Counted from the stretch's first letter, positions 42,616 to 52,104 are shown. The stretch: DNA of 64,000 bases from JAAXVQ01 sp964604705 (GCA_964604705.1 CAZSAP010000001.1:459350-523349); one strand, 5' to 3'. The notes: generated from the sequence alone by a model not told the origin. Translations and numbers: made by a program.

Positions 42616-45315
42616 TTAACAGCCATCCACCTCCTTCTTACCCCCAACCGCATCTTTAACTTTTCCACTCAAGCGATCCCAGCCACCGACAAACCCAGCT
42701 TTGGTAAGAATGATTAGGGCCGGAAGCAAGGTAATGGAGGCCAGACCGCTGATGACCATGGTTAGCGAAACCAACAAACCAAACCGTTTCAAAGGAATTA
42801 AATCGGCAAACATGAGTGTCAAGAAACCCATGGTGACCGAAATGACATTGATGATGATGGCCTTCCCCGTTGTGTGCAGCGTGTTTTCCAGAGCCGTGCA
42901 TAAATCATTGGATATCTCAAAATAATGTTTGAACCGCATGCAAAAGTGGATCGCGTAATCAATCCCAATCCCCAAGGCCACGCTCGCCACCAACACGGTC
43001 GCCACATCCAACGGAATCTTGGCATACCCCATGAATCCAAACGTAATAAACACGGTCAAAACAATCGGCAGCAATCCGATCAGACCTCCAACCAAGGACC
43101 GTAACTGCAGGGCCAATAAAATGTAGATGAACACCAGGGCAATCAGGAAAGACTCCACTTGACTGTCCAGCAAGCTTTGATCCAAATGCTGATAGATCAA
43201 CGGCATTCCGGTGTAGGCCAATTCCAGACTGACTCGTTCGGGTGTGGCCAGGTGTGTCAACCCCAACCTGCGATATACGTCTTCCGGCACATACACCGTG
43301 CCTGCATTGAGTTCTTTAAGGTCATGGCTTGCGTTTTCCTGCCACCGAGTATCCTGACGAATGGTTTCAGGCAACTTGGGCAAAAGTGCTTGCAGCATTT
43401 TCACCGTGTCCACACGCCCTTGAGACTGGGCTTCGGTTGCACGCAACCCCGCTTTCACCACCCTGGCCAAATCGGCCTTATCCACCTCCGCCGCTTTATT
43501 AAAACGCCGTATATCCCACTCAAGCATCTCGACCATGCGATCGGCCAAATAGGTATCCAACACCTCGCGTTGCGCCGCAGGGACTTCACTGCGCAACACC
43601 GGCAATGCGGTTTTGGGAATGCCGGCCAGATGCTTTTCCAACCCAGTCAAAATCCCCTTCACCTCTCGGGTGTCCCGAGTGCCGATCATGGCCTGAACCA
43701 AGCCCTCGCTTAAATCCGAGGAAACCATTTGCGGAAGCAGTTCCTGACCTTCCAGAAAAAACCAGAGATTCACCACTTTGTTGCGTGTATCGGGCACTAT
43801 TTTTTCATTGTTCATGGCCTCGTCTACTTCTGCCACCAAACCCGAAACCGACTGCGCATTGCTCACATGATCCAAGGATTCGAGATAACGCCCCATCCGA
43901 TGCATTTCCTTCAAAACAAAGGGATGTTGCACATCGCCTTTAACCCTTACTTGGATGGGCTCGGTTCCGCCGAAGCGCTTGACCAACACATCCTCGCTTT
44001 TCCGTACATCTTTATTGAGCTTGAAAAATTCAATCACATTGACCTTGCGTTCTATGCTCAAGGTTCCCAGCCCTACGACCACAAACACCACCAACCAACC
44101 AATGACAATGCCCCATTCATTTTTGAGAATAAATTCACTGAACGTGTGCATAAACCCCTTGACGGGCCGTACGACATCTTCACTCTCAGCTTGTGCCTGT
44201 CCAGGTTTCGGTTTGACGTGCATGTAGGACAGCGCCACCGGGACCGTAAGTGTGGCAATGATCATGACGAACAAGGTTCCCAGGGCCGTAAAAATCCCAA
44301 ATTCGCGAATCATGGTTAAATACGACCCAAAGATAAATGACGTAAACCCCAGGATAATGGTCAGCTCGGTTAAAATGACCCGCAACCCCACTTCCTCAAA
44401 AGCCGCTTGAACGTCCGGGCCATCGCTGCCATAACGACTCACCTGCTCGTCGTACTTGCTTAATATGTGAATGCAGGGAGCCGTGCCCACAGCAATCAAC
44501 AGGACAGGAATCACATCCGAAATCATCGAAAGCGGCACATTGACCCAACTCATAAATCCCAAGGTCCAGACAGTGCTGATGCCTACGGAAATAAAAGGCA
44601 CAAGCACGCCTCGGGGTGTTCGAAAACTCCAATACAAGGTGATAATGACCAAAATGCATACCAAGGGGATCAAGGCTTTCAAGTCTTTAAAAATCGCATC
44701 CGCCAATTCCAGGGAGACAAACGGTACGCCTCCAAAATAGAGTTTTTCCGGAACCTTTGCATCTAGCGCTGCGGTTTTTATTTTTCGGGTAATGGAATTC
44801 TTATCCAGATTGGGCAGGATTCGGGCCACCACCAGCGTGGTTCTTCCATCCAAGGAGATCAAGCGCCCGCGATAGATATCTTTGCTCAACGCATAGTCAC
44901 GAATCTTGGCATAGTCGGCTGGGGTATTGGGCAGTTTGTCCGGATCGATCAACTTCCCCACTTCCACGCTCTCGTCGGCGCTCTTGCGTATATCCAAGAC
45001 ATTGGTAATGCTCGTGACCGAAGAAACCCCTTCAATGGTTTTAAACGCTTCCGTTAGCTTTTTCACACTTAGCACGGTTTGCGGACTAAATACATCCGCA
45101 CTCTCAACGGCCACCAAGGCCATATCATTGCCTGAAAAGGTATCGCCTACTTCATTAAATACTTTTACAGCTATGTCATCCTTGGGCAAGTATCCGAGAA
45201 TATCGCTGTTCACCTTGAGTTTGAGCAAACCCAGACCAAAAAAAATGGTCAACGCCGCCGTTAAAATCAGAATCAACTTCTTGTGCTTGAAGATCAGCCT
45301 CACCAGTGTGCGCAT
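42616..45315 (-). CDS. MMPL/RND-family transporter
   Basis: 899 residues in two repeated halves, each with one span followed by a large periplasmic loop and a block of five spans (about 215-420 and 730-890). Phrases: N-terminal KKLILILTAALTIFFGLGLL, second-half GIGIDYAIHFCMRFKHY. Proteins of this type move lipids, hopanoids or other hydrophobic molecules using the proton gradient. The ribosome-binding site GAGAGG is present. A TetR operator lies 21 bp upstream of the start. Substrate unknown. Confidence 0.92.
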   Translation of the reverse strand: MRTLVRLIFKHKKLILILTAALTIFFGLGLLKLKVNSDILGYLPKDDIAVKVFNEVGDTFSGNDMALVAVESADVFSPQTVLSVKKLTEAFKTIEGVSSVTSITNVLDIRKSADESVEVGKLIDPDKLPNTPADYAKIRDYALSKDIYRGRLISLDGRTTLVVARILPNLDKNSITRKIKTAALDAKVPEKLYFGGVPFVSLELADAIFKDLKALIPLVCILVIITLYWSFRTPRGVLVPFISVGISTVWTLGFMSWVNVPLSMISDVIPVLLIAVGTAPCIHILSKYDEQVSRYGSDGPDVQAAFEEVGLRVILTELTIILGFTSFIFGSYLTMIREFGIFTALGTLFVMIIATLTVPVALSYMHVKPKPGQAQAESEDVVRPVKGFMHTFSEFILKNEWGIVIGWLVVFVVVGLGTLSIERKVNVIEFFKLNKDVRKSEDVLVKRFGGTEPIQVRVKGDVQHPFVLKEMHRMGRYLESLDHVSNAQSVSGLVAEVDEAMNNEKIVPDTRNKVVNLWFFLEGQELLPQMVSSDLSEGLVQAMIGTRDTREVKGILTGLEKHLAGIPKTALPVLRSEVPAAQREVLDTYLADRMVEMLEWDIRRFNKAAEVDKADLARVVKAGLRATEAQSQGRVDTVKMLQALLPKLPETIRQDTRWQENASHDLKELNAGTVYVPEDVYRRLGLTHLATPERVSLELAYTGMPLIYQHLDQSLLDSQVESFLIALVFIYILLALQLRSLVGGLIGLLPIVLTVFITFGFMGYAKIPLDVATVLVASVALGIGIDYAIHFCMRFKHYFEISNDLCTALENTLHTTGKAIIINVISVTMGFLTLMFADLIPLKRFGLLVSLTMVISGLASITLLPALIILTKAGFVGGWDRLSGKVKDAVGGKKEVDGC

Positions 45316-45335
45316 AATTTGCCTCTCTTTTCTTT

Positions 45336-45362
45336 TTCGACCGTTTTGGTTTAACGGTCGAA
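45336..45362. promoter_or_regulatory. TetR operator 2, before the MMPL gene
   Basis: A 27-bp palindrome with perfect 10-bp arms (TTCGACCGTT and AACGGTCGAA) around TTGGTTT. It matches the site upstream of the TetR gene at 22 of 27 positions. Confidence 0.75.
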
Positions 45363-45378
45363 CTCAAAACAAAAAATT

Positions 45379-45984
45379 TCACCTCTTCATCAACCCATTA
45401 AAAATCACTTCCAACAGTGCATCTGTATCCTGCTCGATCTCGCTAAGTTCTTTTTCCAGTGCCCAGGAAAGTTCAAAGCCCTTTACTGCCACCAAAATCG
45501 CTTGGGCAAACAAATCCAGGTTGGGAATGGTGAACATCCCCTCGTCGGCTCCTTTCTTTAAAATCCCTTTAAGCATGGCGTGTTCATTCTCGAGATCTTT
45601 TTTGCGCAGTGCATCGATAAAGGCATAATTTTTGAGATATTCTTCTTTCAAGGCCGCGTAAAGATTCACCAATTTCTTTATATAACCCGCACGGGTGATG
45701 ACATACGTGCGCAGTTGGCGACGCGGATCATTTTCTTGAGCAATGGCGCGCAGCAATTCCGTGCGCAAAATGTTGCCTTCTTTTTCGACAATGGCCTTAA
45801 AGATCTCTTCTTTGCTTTTGTAATAATAATAAATTGAGCTCTTGGCTTTGAATACCGAGCCGGCAATTTCGTTCATGGTGGTTTTCTTAAATCCAAAGCG
45901 GGCAAAAATGCCGCGGGCCGCATCAATGATCTTGTCTTTGATGAGGTTATAATCTTGAAAATCTTCAGCCATTTCCTGAGCCAT
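45379..45984 (-). CDS. TetR/AcrR-family regulator of the MMPL operon
   Basis: 201 residues. The HTH occupies residues about 17-60 (KIIDAARGIFARFGFKKTTM, then SSIYYYYKSKEEIFKAIVEKE). The rest is an all-helical ligand-binding domain, presumably for a hydrophobic molecule related to the pump substrate. First gene of the operon; two copies of one palindromic operator flank it, which implies autorepression and control of the pump. Confidence 0.92.
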   Translation of the reverse strand: MAQEMAEDFQDYNLIKDKIIDAARGIFARFGFKKTTMNEIAGSVFKAKSSIYYYYKSKEEIFKAIVEKEGNILRTELLRAIAQENDPRRQLRTYVITRAGYIKKLVNLYAALKEEYLKNYAFIDALRKKDLENEHAMLKGILKKGADEGMFTIPNLDLFAQAILVAVKGFELSWALEKELSEIEQDTDALLEVIFNGLMKR

Positions 45985-46008
45985 GTTCCAGCCTACTTTC
46001 CAAAACCT

Positions 46009-46062
46009 TTCGACTGTTTCGGTCTTATGGTCGAATTATATCATTCTCTTTGATTTTGTCAA
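46009..46062 (-). promoter_or_regulatory. tetR promoter with TetR operator 1
   Basis: On the minus strand a consensus TTGACA (46057-46062), 16 bp, TATAAT (46035-46040), lying inside the end of the glycosyltransferase gene. A 27-bp palindrome (46009-46035, arms TTCGAC and GTCGAA) directly abuts the -10, over the transcription start. Confidence 0.82.
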
Positions 46063-47367
46063 ACTCTTTTTTCGCCAGGCCTCCAACCATGCCTGGTGGA
46101 GATCAAGTCTGGAGTCCCCTGCTTCAGGAACGGGCATGTGCAGCATATCCAGGTGATTCACGGAATCTACTTGGAGCAACGTCTGCCAGGCTGCAAGCAT
46201 CCATTCTTTCCCAGATGAACGAGCCGCTTCGTTAAGGTAGCGAATGATGCGCAAACTGTCAAACCAATGTTGCAAGGCCATTTCAAATTGTCGGGACGAA
46301 GGATAGGTATGGCGAAACTTTTTAAAAACAGCATCCGCTCCCTCTTGTTCTAGAAAAGCCTTTAGACGTGGGGGCAATGAAAGAAAAAGATCAGGCTCGC
46401 TATAGGCTTGCGCGGCATGTGAAAAAAATTCACGTAATTCCAAAAAGGCTGAAGCAGGTTCCACCCAAAGATAAAGGCCTTCCCCCTCTGCATGACTGCG
46501 TTGCATGGCGCGCCCGGTGCCGAAAGGGACCCGATCCGAAACACGTGCCGCGGGATACACACACGCCCCGGAGACATATTCCAGCGGTCGCTCGCCACTG
46601 AGTTTGGCCAACTTGCGCAGGAGATGAAAATCCTCGGCCGCTTTACGCGGTTCAATACCGCCAACCTGCGCATACGCTCGGGCTGCCATCAGGGTACATG
46701 AACCAATGGTAGGAAAGGCAAACCACGAACCTGCGATCTGAAACCCAAACTCCAAATAACGCAACCAAAGTTCGTAGGCCACCGCCGGCAGATGCAAGGC
46801 TGGATCCGTTGGCAAAGGATGTTCGTAGCGGCAATAGGCCGCAGTCGGCGGGGCATTTTCACTCCAGACGCTGCGGATAGCATCCACATACCCCGGTGCC
46901 ACCGGTGAATCGGCATCCAAACAGATCAAGACACCATGAGCAGAGTTCCCAGCCTGGTATAGACGTATCAAACCCAAATCCAAGCCCCAGCGACGCGCCA
47001 AGCCCACGCCGGCATGTTGGGCGGGCATGGCCCGCCCTTCTGAAAACGCATCCAGTCCATGAACAACCAGGGGTGATTGCGTTAAGGCCGCAAGCTTTTC
47101 CATGGTTGCCCGATTATCTTGTGTAATTTCCTCAGGGGCAGCGACGGATTGGTTCACCACCACCAATACTTCACAATCATCCAACCGTTGATTGTTCCGC
47201 AAAGAATCAAGCACGTGAGGCAAAGAGGCGGACTCAGCCAGACTGGGAATCACTATGGAAAAGCGGAGTTGCGGCGAGGGGGAGGGCAAATGCGCATCCC
47301 AGTTACGTGCCCAAGGATTGTTCGCCAAATAGTTTGAAACGACCCGTCCCCCATCGCCGTCATGCAT
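46036..47367 (-). CDS. Glycosyltransferase family 2-like protein
   Basis: 443 residues from the ATG at 47367, 11 bp after the leuA stop; an alternative start at 47406 overlaps leuA. No strong ribosome-binding site. The GT-A fold opens with FSIVIPSLAESASLPHVLDS and has the metal-binding-like LICLDADSPVAP near residue 150, and EPRKAAEDFHLLRKLAKL, an acceptor-site acid block, near 250. Residues about 300-440 are an extra helical region. No membrane helices, so it is cytoplasmic or peripheral. The acceptor is unknown. Downstream of leuA, perhaps by read-through only. Confidence 0.82.
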   Translation of the reverse strand: MHDGDGGRVVSNYLANNPWARNWDAHLPSPSPQLRFSIVIPSLAESASLPHVLDSLRNNQRLDDCEVLVVVNQSVAAPEEITQDNRATMEKLAALTQSPLVVHGLDAFSEGRAMPAQHAGVGLARRWGLDLGLIRLYQAGNSAHGVLICLDADSPVAPGYVDAIRSVWSENAPPTAAYCRYEHPLPTDPALHLPAVAYELWLRYLEFGFQIAGSWFAFPTIGSCTLMAARAYAQVGGIEPRKAAEDFHLLRKLAKLSGERPLEYVSGACVYPAARVSDRVPFGTGRAMQRSHAEGEGLYLWVEPASAFLELREFFSHAAQAYSEPDLFLSLPPRLKAFLEQEGADAVFKKFRHTYPSSRQFEMALQHWFDSLRIIRYLNEAARSSGKEWMLAAWQTLLQVDSVNHLDMLHMPVPEAGDSRLDLHQAWLEAWRKKSLTKSKRMI

Positions 47368-47377
47368 GCCGAAGGGA

Positions 47378-49057
47378 TTAACTGCGTGCGAGCCGATTGC
47401 AGGCATTGATCAGGGCCTGCAAGGACGCCACACTGATATTCGGAGCTATGCCGACACCAAACGCCGTACGTTCATGCTCATCCTGGACTTGTATATAGGC
47501 TACGGCTTTGGAATCCGCGCCTTCGTCCAAGGCATGTTCATCGTACGAAATGAATTTATAGTGGCCGTACCCGTGGTTTTTCAATCCTTGAAAAAAAGCA
47601 TCGATGGGACCATTGCCCATGCCCTCAATGGACTTTTCAGCTTGATCGATAATTACCTTGGCCTGAATGCTGACACGTGTTTCAGCCGCATCCCCGGATT
47701 TTTCAGCAATCTCGTATTGCACCAATTTCAAAGGTGCCGTTACTGCCAAATAGTGTTCCTGAAAAATCTTGTAGATATCCTCCGGGGTTAATTCCTTACC
47801 GGTCTCATCAGTTACGGTTTGGACAATCTGGCCAAACTCCGGATGCATGGCCTTGGGAAGCTTGTACCCATAGTGGCTTTCCATAATGTAGGCCGCCCCG
47901 CCCTTGCCCGATTGACTGTTGATGCGAATGACCGCCTCGTACTTGCGTCCCACATCGGTAGGATCAACGGGCAGATACGGAACTTCCCAATATTCGGGTT
48001 TGTTCTTTGAATACGCCAGCAACCCCTTGCGAATGGCATCCTGGTGCGATCCGGAAAAGGCGGTGTAGACCAGTTCACCTGCATACGGGCTGCGCGGATG
48101 CACGTTCAGCTTCATGCACTTTTCGTAGATACGAATGATTTCATCCATATGGGAAAAATCCAAATGCGGATTGATGCCTTGCGAGAACAGATTCATGGCC
48201 ACGGTCACCAGATCCACATTGCCCGTGCGTTCCCCGTTGCCAAACAACGTCCCTTCCACGCGTTCGGCCCCGGCCAACAGCGCCAGTTCGGTCGCAGCCA
48301 CTGAGGTCCCGCGATCATTGTGGGCGTGCAAGCTCAAGATAAGTGAATCCCGTTTGGGCAAATGCGTGGACATCCACTCAATCTGGTCGGCATACACATT
48401 GGGCATGGCCATCTCAACCGTGGACGGCAAATTGATGATGACCTTCTTTTGGGGCGTAGGTTGCCAAACATCCAGTACCGCCGAGCAAATCTCCAGGGCA
48501 AATTCCATTTCCGTACCCGTGAAACTTTCGGCAGAGTACTGATAGGTAAATTCCGTTTCAGGCGTCGCCTCGGCCAACTCGCGTATCAAGCGCGCCCCTT
48601 CAATGGCAATGTCCACAATCCCCTTCCGGTCCTTGTTGAAGACCACGCGACGCTGCAATTCCGACGTGGAGTTGTACAAATGCACAATAGCCTTCCGTGC
48701 GCCTTTTAAGGCCGCAAAGCTTTTTTCGATCAAATGCCGGCGGGCTTGCGTTAGGATCTGGATCGTAACATCGTCCGGAATGCGCTTCTCCTCTATCAGG
48801 CGGCGCATGAAACGAAATTCCGTCTCGGACGCCGAGGGGAATGCCACTTCGATCTGTTTAAACCCAATGGATACCAGCAATTGGAATAACTCAAGTTTCT
48901 CTTCCACACTCATGGGCACCGGCAACGCCTGGTTGCCGTCACGTAAATCCACACTACTCCAGATAGGCGATTGCGTCAATTGGCGGGTGGGCCATTGGCG
49001 TTCCGGAAGTACCATGGGAGGATAGGCGCGGTATTTATTCACTCGATTGGATTGCAT
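47378..49057 (-). CDS. leuA: 2-isopropylmalate synthase
   Basis: 559 residues, the length of the two-domain LeuA (type 2 group). Condenses acetyl-CoA with 2-oxoisovalerate in the first step of leucine synthesis. The HMGL-like TIM barrel opens IWSSVDLRDGNQAL; metal-site histidines lie in SLHAHNDRGTSVAA. A linker and the C-terminal LeuA regulatory domain, where leucine would bind, follow (from about 440; SIQAKVIIDQAEKSIEGMGNGPIDA, written here by its core GMGNGPIDAF). The start is an ATG with AAAGG upstream. Confidence 0.95.
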   Translation of the reverse strand: MQSNRVNKYRAYPPMVLPERQWPTRQLTQSPIWSSVDLRDGNQALPVPMSVEEKLELFQLLVSIGFKQIEVAFPSASETEFRFMRRLIEEKRIPDDVTIQILTQARRHLIEKSFAALKGARKAIVHLYNSTSELQRRVVFNKDRKGIVDIAIEGARLIRELAEATPETEFTYQYSAESFTGTEMEFALEICSAVLDVWQPTPQKKVIINLPSTVEMAMPNVYADQIEWMSTHLPKRDSLILSLHAHNDRGTSVAATELALLAGAERVEGTLFGNGERTGNVDLVTVAMNLFSQGINPHLDFSHMDEIIRIYEKCMKLNVHPRSPYAGELVYTAFSGSHQDAIRKGLLAYSKNKPEYWEVPYLPVDPTDVGRKYEAVIRINSQSGKGGAAYIMESHYGYKLPKAMHPEFGQIVQTVTDETGKELTPEDIYKIFQEHYLAVTAPLKLVQYEIAEKSGDAAETRVSIQAKVIIDQAEKSIEGMGNGPIDAFFQGLKNHGYGHYKFISYDEHALDEGADSKAVAYIQVQDEHERTAFGVGIAPNISVASLQALINACNRLARS

Positions 49058-49155
49058 TGAATGATAACCTTCTTTCTAAAATTGGCTCATTGTACTCCGC
49101 TCGGCTAAAAAATCAAACTCCTTTTAACACGAAGAAATGCGTCCTTCTTTTCCCT

Positions 49156-49183
49156 TTGTGTTTTGCTGGGAGCTCGGTATAAT
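49156..49183 (+). promoter_or_regulatory. Putative menG promoter
   Basis: TTGTGT, 16 bp, TATAAT (49178-49183), 38 bp before the chosen start codon. The -10 is consensus and the -35 partial. Confidence 0.55.
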
Positions 49184-49220
49184 CCACGTCAGCAACTATC
49201 TTTTCACCTGGGACTCCTGC

Positions 49221-49925
49221 ATGCTGCCTAAAACCCTGACCCCGCGACTCTTTGATCGTATCGCGCCTCACTACGATTGGCTCAATCACCTGTTTTCGTT
49301 GGGGTTGGATCTCCACTGGCGACGCATCGCCGCATCCCAACTCCCCGCCCAGCCCAATTTAACCATACTCGACGTGGCGACCGGGACAGGGGATCAGCTG
49401 TTTTTCCTTAAGCGCCAAGCCCTGGCGCCGGTCACCCTTCTCGGTCTGGATCCATCTCCGGGTATGCTGGCCATTGCCGCCCAGAAACTTAAACGAGCCG
49501 GTTTGAACACGCAAGTAACTTTGCACGCAGGAACAGCCGAGGCTCTGCCCTTTCCGGAACACCATGCCGATGTCATCACCACGTCTTTTGGCATCCGCAA
49601 TTTTCCCGATCCACCCAAAGCCCTGCGGGAATTTTACAGAGTTCTAAAACCCGGTGGACGAGCCATTGTCCTCGAACTCTCGATTCCCGAATCCTCCTGG
49701 CTCAAAACGCCCTATTTGTTTTACTTCCGACGCATCTTACCGTGGTTGGGAGGCATCATCTCTGGGGAACGCGGAGCTTATCGGTACTTGAACCAAAGCG
49801 TCGAGCGGTTCCCGCAAGGACGTGACTTTTGTCTCTGGATGGAAGCGGCAGGGTTCACCCGGGTGCAGGCGCAAACCCTTACCTTGGGAATCGCCACCGT
49901 GTATTGGGGCGAACGCACAGCCTAG
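49221..49925 (+). CDS. menG: Demethylmenaquinone methyltransferase (MenG/UbiE)
   Basis: 234 residues from the ATG at 49221 (MLPKTLTPRLFDRIAPHYDWLNH); the earlier start at 49137 lies upstream of the promoter. Motifs: FDRIAPHYDWLNHLFSLG, the SAM site ILDVATGTGDQLF, DPSPGMLAIA, and ITTSFGIRNFPDPPKALREFYRVLKPGG, all typical of UbiE/MenG. It adds the final C-methyl group of menaquinone. The downstream menA supports a menaquinone pathway. Confidence 0.93.
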   Translation: MLPKTLTPRLFDRIAPHYDWLNHLFSLGLDLHWRRIAASQLPAQPNLTILDVATGTGDQLFFLKRQALAPVTLLGLDPSPGMLAIAAQKLKRAGLNTQVTLHAGTAEALPFPEHHADVITTSFGIRNFPDPPKALREFYRVLKPGGRAIVLELSIPESSWLKTPYLFYFRRILPWLGGIISGERGAYRYLNQSVERFPQGRDFCLWMEAAGFTRVQAQTLTLGIATVYWGERTA

Positions 49926-50014
49926 TTTTTTGCTGCATCCCCAAACCGACTGTGCTATTCTTACCCGATATTTTCCGGCTTCGGCCCGATATTTTCCAAG
50001 TGAAAGGTTTTCTC

Positions 50015-50923
50015 ATGACTACATTGCAAAAATGGCTCATTGCCGTACGTCCGTTTGCCTACACCGCCTCCGGTTCCGCAGTCTTCTTAGGTCTGGCCAT
50101 GGCGTCTTATGCCGGTTATCCTATCCATTGGCTAAACTTTACGCTGTGCTTGGTGGGCGTGGTTTGTTTCCATACCGCGGCTAATCTCTTAAATGATATC
50201 TATGACTTTCGGCGTGGTTTGGATCGCCAAGTCTACCCCATGAGCGGTGCGGTGGTACGTGGGTTGTTGAGCCAAAAACAAGTCATGGGAGCAGCCCTGT
50301 TTTGCTTAGCCATCGGAACCGCCTGTGGTCTTTATCTTTTCTCGGCCACCGGGTGGCCGGTACTGGCCCTCGGTGTGGCCGGAGCCATTATTGCCTTTGG
50401 CTACTCCGGACAACGTTTTGGTTTTAAATATCAAGGATTGGGCGACCTGGTCATCCTCATCGCCTTTGGCATTCTTCCGGTATTGGGCACCTACTGGGTC
50501 CAAGCTCAAACTTTTTCTTGGATGCCTGTCCTTTGGTTTATTCCCATAGCACTTATCACCGTGGGCATCCTGCACGCCAATAACTGGCGCGACATTCCCA
50601 GCGACACCCAACTCCACTGCCGTACCGTGGCCAACACCCTTGGTCCCAAGCGTTCGGCCCAGTATTACCGTCTCTTGATTCTTCTGCCGTTTGCTCTCAT
50701 TGCCTTCTATTTCCTCCTTGGACTTGTCATCCCCGCGTTCAAGGTTCAACCCTTGGTGCTGTTGGTTCTGGTGGTCTTGCCACCGGCGATTAAGCTTGCA
50801 CGTACTTCCGAAGCCTCTGAACTGTTCCTCCGTTTGGATGGCGAGACGGCCAAGCTGCAACTCCAGTTCGGGGTTATGATGGTGGCCGGCTTTTTCTTGT
50901 CCAAGCTCGTGCATTGGGTTTAA
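50015..50923 (+). CDS. menA: 1,4-dihydroxy-2-naphthoate polyprenyltransferase
   Basis: 302 residues from the ATG at 50015; the frame extends upstream but overlaps menG. A UbiA-family membrane enzyme with about eight to nine spans. The first aspartate-rich motif is NLLNDIYDFRRGLD near residue 60; the second is NNWRDIPSDTQLHCRTVANTLG near 190. It joins the polyprenyl tail to DHNA to make demethylmenaquinone, the MenG substrate. AAAGG precedes the ATG. Confidence 0.93.
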   Translation: MTTLQKWLIAVRPFAYTASGSAVFLGLAMASYAGYPIHWLNFTLCLVGVVCFHTAANLLNDIYDFRRGLDRQVYPMSGAVVRGLLSQKQVMGAALFCLAIGTACGLYLFSATGWPVLALGVAGAIIAFGYSGQRFGFKYQGLGDLVILIAFGILPVLGTYWVQAQTFSWMPVLWFIPIALITVGILHANNWRDIPSDTQLHCRTVANTLGPKRSAQYYRLLILLPFALIAFYFLLGLVIPAFKVQPLVLLVLVVLPPAIKLARTSEASELFLRLDGETAKLQLQFGVMMVAGFFLSKLVHWV

Positions 50924-50941
50924 CTTGACCCAAACCCGAAC

Positions 50942-51577
50942 ATGAACCAACAACGGACCGCACAACTCATCGGGCTCTTACTCTTGGCTGCGGCAGGCTT
51001 CGGTCTGCTCTTCCAAGGCCTCTTTTTTCATTTCTGGGCACAGATGAGTCTGACGATTTTAGGTTTGTGCCTGCTGGCGTTTCAAACCAACCCCGAACTC
51101 CTCAAACGCGCGCTGGCTTGGCGTTCCCGCGATATCTTGCCCGATGTGCTGATCGGACTCGTTTCAGCCGTTGCCTTGTATCTCATCTTCTGGGCAGGCA
51201 ACTATTTCTCCCAAGCCTGGTTCGGCTTTGCTCAGCCTAACATTGCCGCCGTCTATGGGTTTAAAGGTCAGACTCCGGTTTGGATCATCACGCTGCTCAT
51301 GGGGCTTGTGATCGGACCTGGTGAAGAAATCTTCTGGCGGGGCTGGTTGCAGACGCGCCTGGAAAAGCACGTAGGGCTCATAGGTGTCGGGCTCAGTGTC
51401 GCAGCTTACACGGGCGTGCATTTGGCTTCGCTGAACATCATGCTCATCTTGGCCGCGGGGGTCTGCGGTGCTTTTTGGTGTGCGTTGTACTATGTGCGTC
51501 GTTCACTCTGGGCAAACATCATCAGCCATGTGCTTTGGGATCTGGCTGTGTTTCTCTGGTTTCCGTTTCAAACCTGA
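50942..51577 (+). CDS. CPBP-family intramembrane metalloprotease
   Basis: 211 residues with about six membrane spans. The motif EEIFWRGWLQT near residue 128 is the EExxxR block of CPBP (Abi/CAAX-type) proteases, and the later HLASLN and HVLWDLAVF supply the histidines of the other motifs. Likely a prenyl-protein or peptide protease in the membrane; the substrate is unknown. It lies 18 bp after menA. Confidence 0.85.
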   Translation: MNQQRTAQLIGLLLLAAAGFGLLFQGLFFHFWAQMSLTILGLCLLAFQTNPELLKRALAWRSRDILPDVLIGLVSAVALYLIFWAGNYFSQAWFGFAQPNIAAVYGFKGQTPVWIITLLMGLVIGPGEEIFWRGWLQTRLEKHVGLIGVGLSVAAYTGVHLASLNIMLILAAGVCGAFWCALYYVRRSLWANIISHVLWDLAVFLWFPFQT

Positions 51578-51593
51578 TCTTGCCTCTCATCCA

Positions 51594-51622
51594 TTGACAA
51601 TCCCAGCAAATCGGCTTACACT
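51594..51622 (+). promoter_or_regulatory. Promoter of the receiver-like gene
   Basis: TTGACA (51594-51599), 17 bp, TACACT (51617-51622), 36 bp before the start codon. Confidence 0.65.
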
Positions 51623-51657
51623 TTTGATGTGCCTCTAGGCACTCGGGAGCGACACCC

Positions 51658-52104
51658 ATGCGGATTCTACCGGCAAAAATACTCTGCATTAACGATGAGC
51701 ACGATGCCTTGGAGCTGTTCGATTTCATCATTACCCAGAGCGGGCACCATCCCGTTTTGGCACTGGGGGTCAAAGAAGCCCACCGCAGCATTCTTCATGA
51801 ACGCCACTTGGATTTGGCCATTATCAATCTCATGATGCCCATGGGTGAATGGCCGGATCCCATCAAGGTGGATTGGCAGACCAATTTAGAGGCCGGCTTT
51901 ATTGTGGCGCGTTTTTTACGTCAAACGTTCAAATCCATTCCCATTATCTTTGATTCGGCTTCAGCCGCCTACTATCGTGAGAATACCGAGCTCATCAGAT
52001 CCTTCCCAAACACTGCGTTTCTCAAGACACCCTTTCATATCCAAGACTTCCTCACCCTCATGCAACGGGCGATCGACGGCAAACCGCTCTCATTCACGCC
52101 TTAA
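51658..52104 (+). CDS. Stand-alone receiver-like domain with Asn at the phospho-acceptor position
   Basis: 148 residues. The fold pattern is that of a response-regulator receiver: acid pair ILCINDEHDALELF near residue 10, HLDLAIINLMMPMGE near 50 and AFLKTPFHIQDFLTLM near 120 (the Lys and cis-Pro part). The acceptor Asp is replaced by Asn (INLMMP where DLMMP is usual), so it may not be phosphorylated and may work by binding alone. An insert after MMPMGEWPDPIKVD lengthens the loop. No output domain. It ends inside the acr3 gene end by 11 bp (convergent). Confidence 0.75.
   Translation: MRILPAKILCINDEHDALELFDFIITQSGHHPVLALGVKEAHRSILHERHLDLAIINLMMPMGEWPDPIKVDWQTNLEAGFIVARFLRQTFKSIPIIFDSASAAYYRENTELIRSFPNTAFLKTPFHIQDFLTLMQRAIDGKPLSFTP

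Noticed and set aside
46036..49057. Glycosyltransferase and leuA as one functional pathway
   Set aside because: Adjacent and same-strand, but with no ribosome-binding site between them and no metabolic link.
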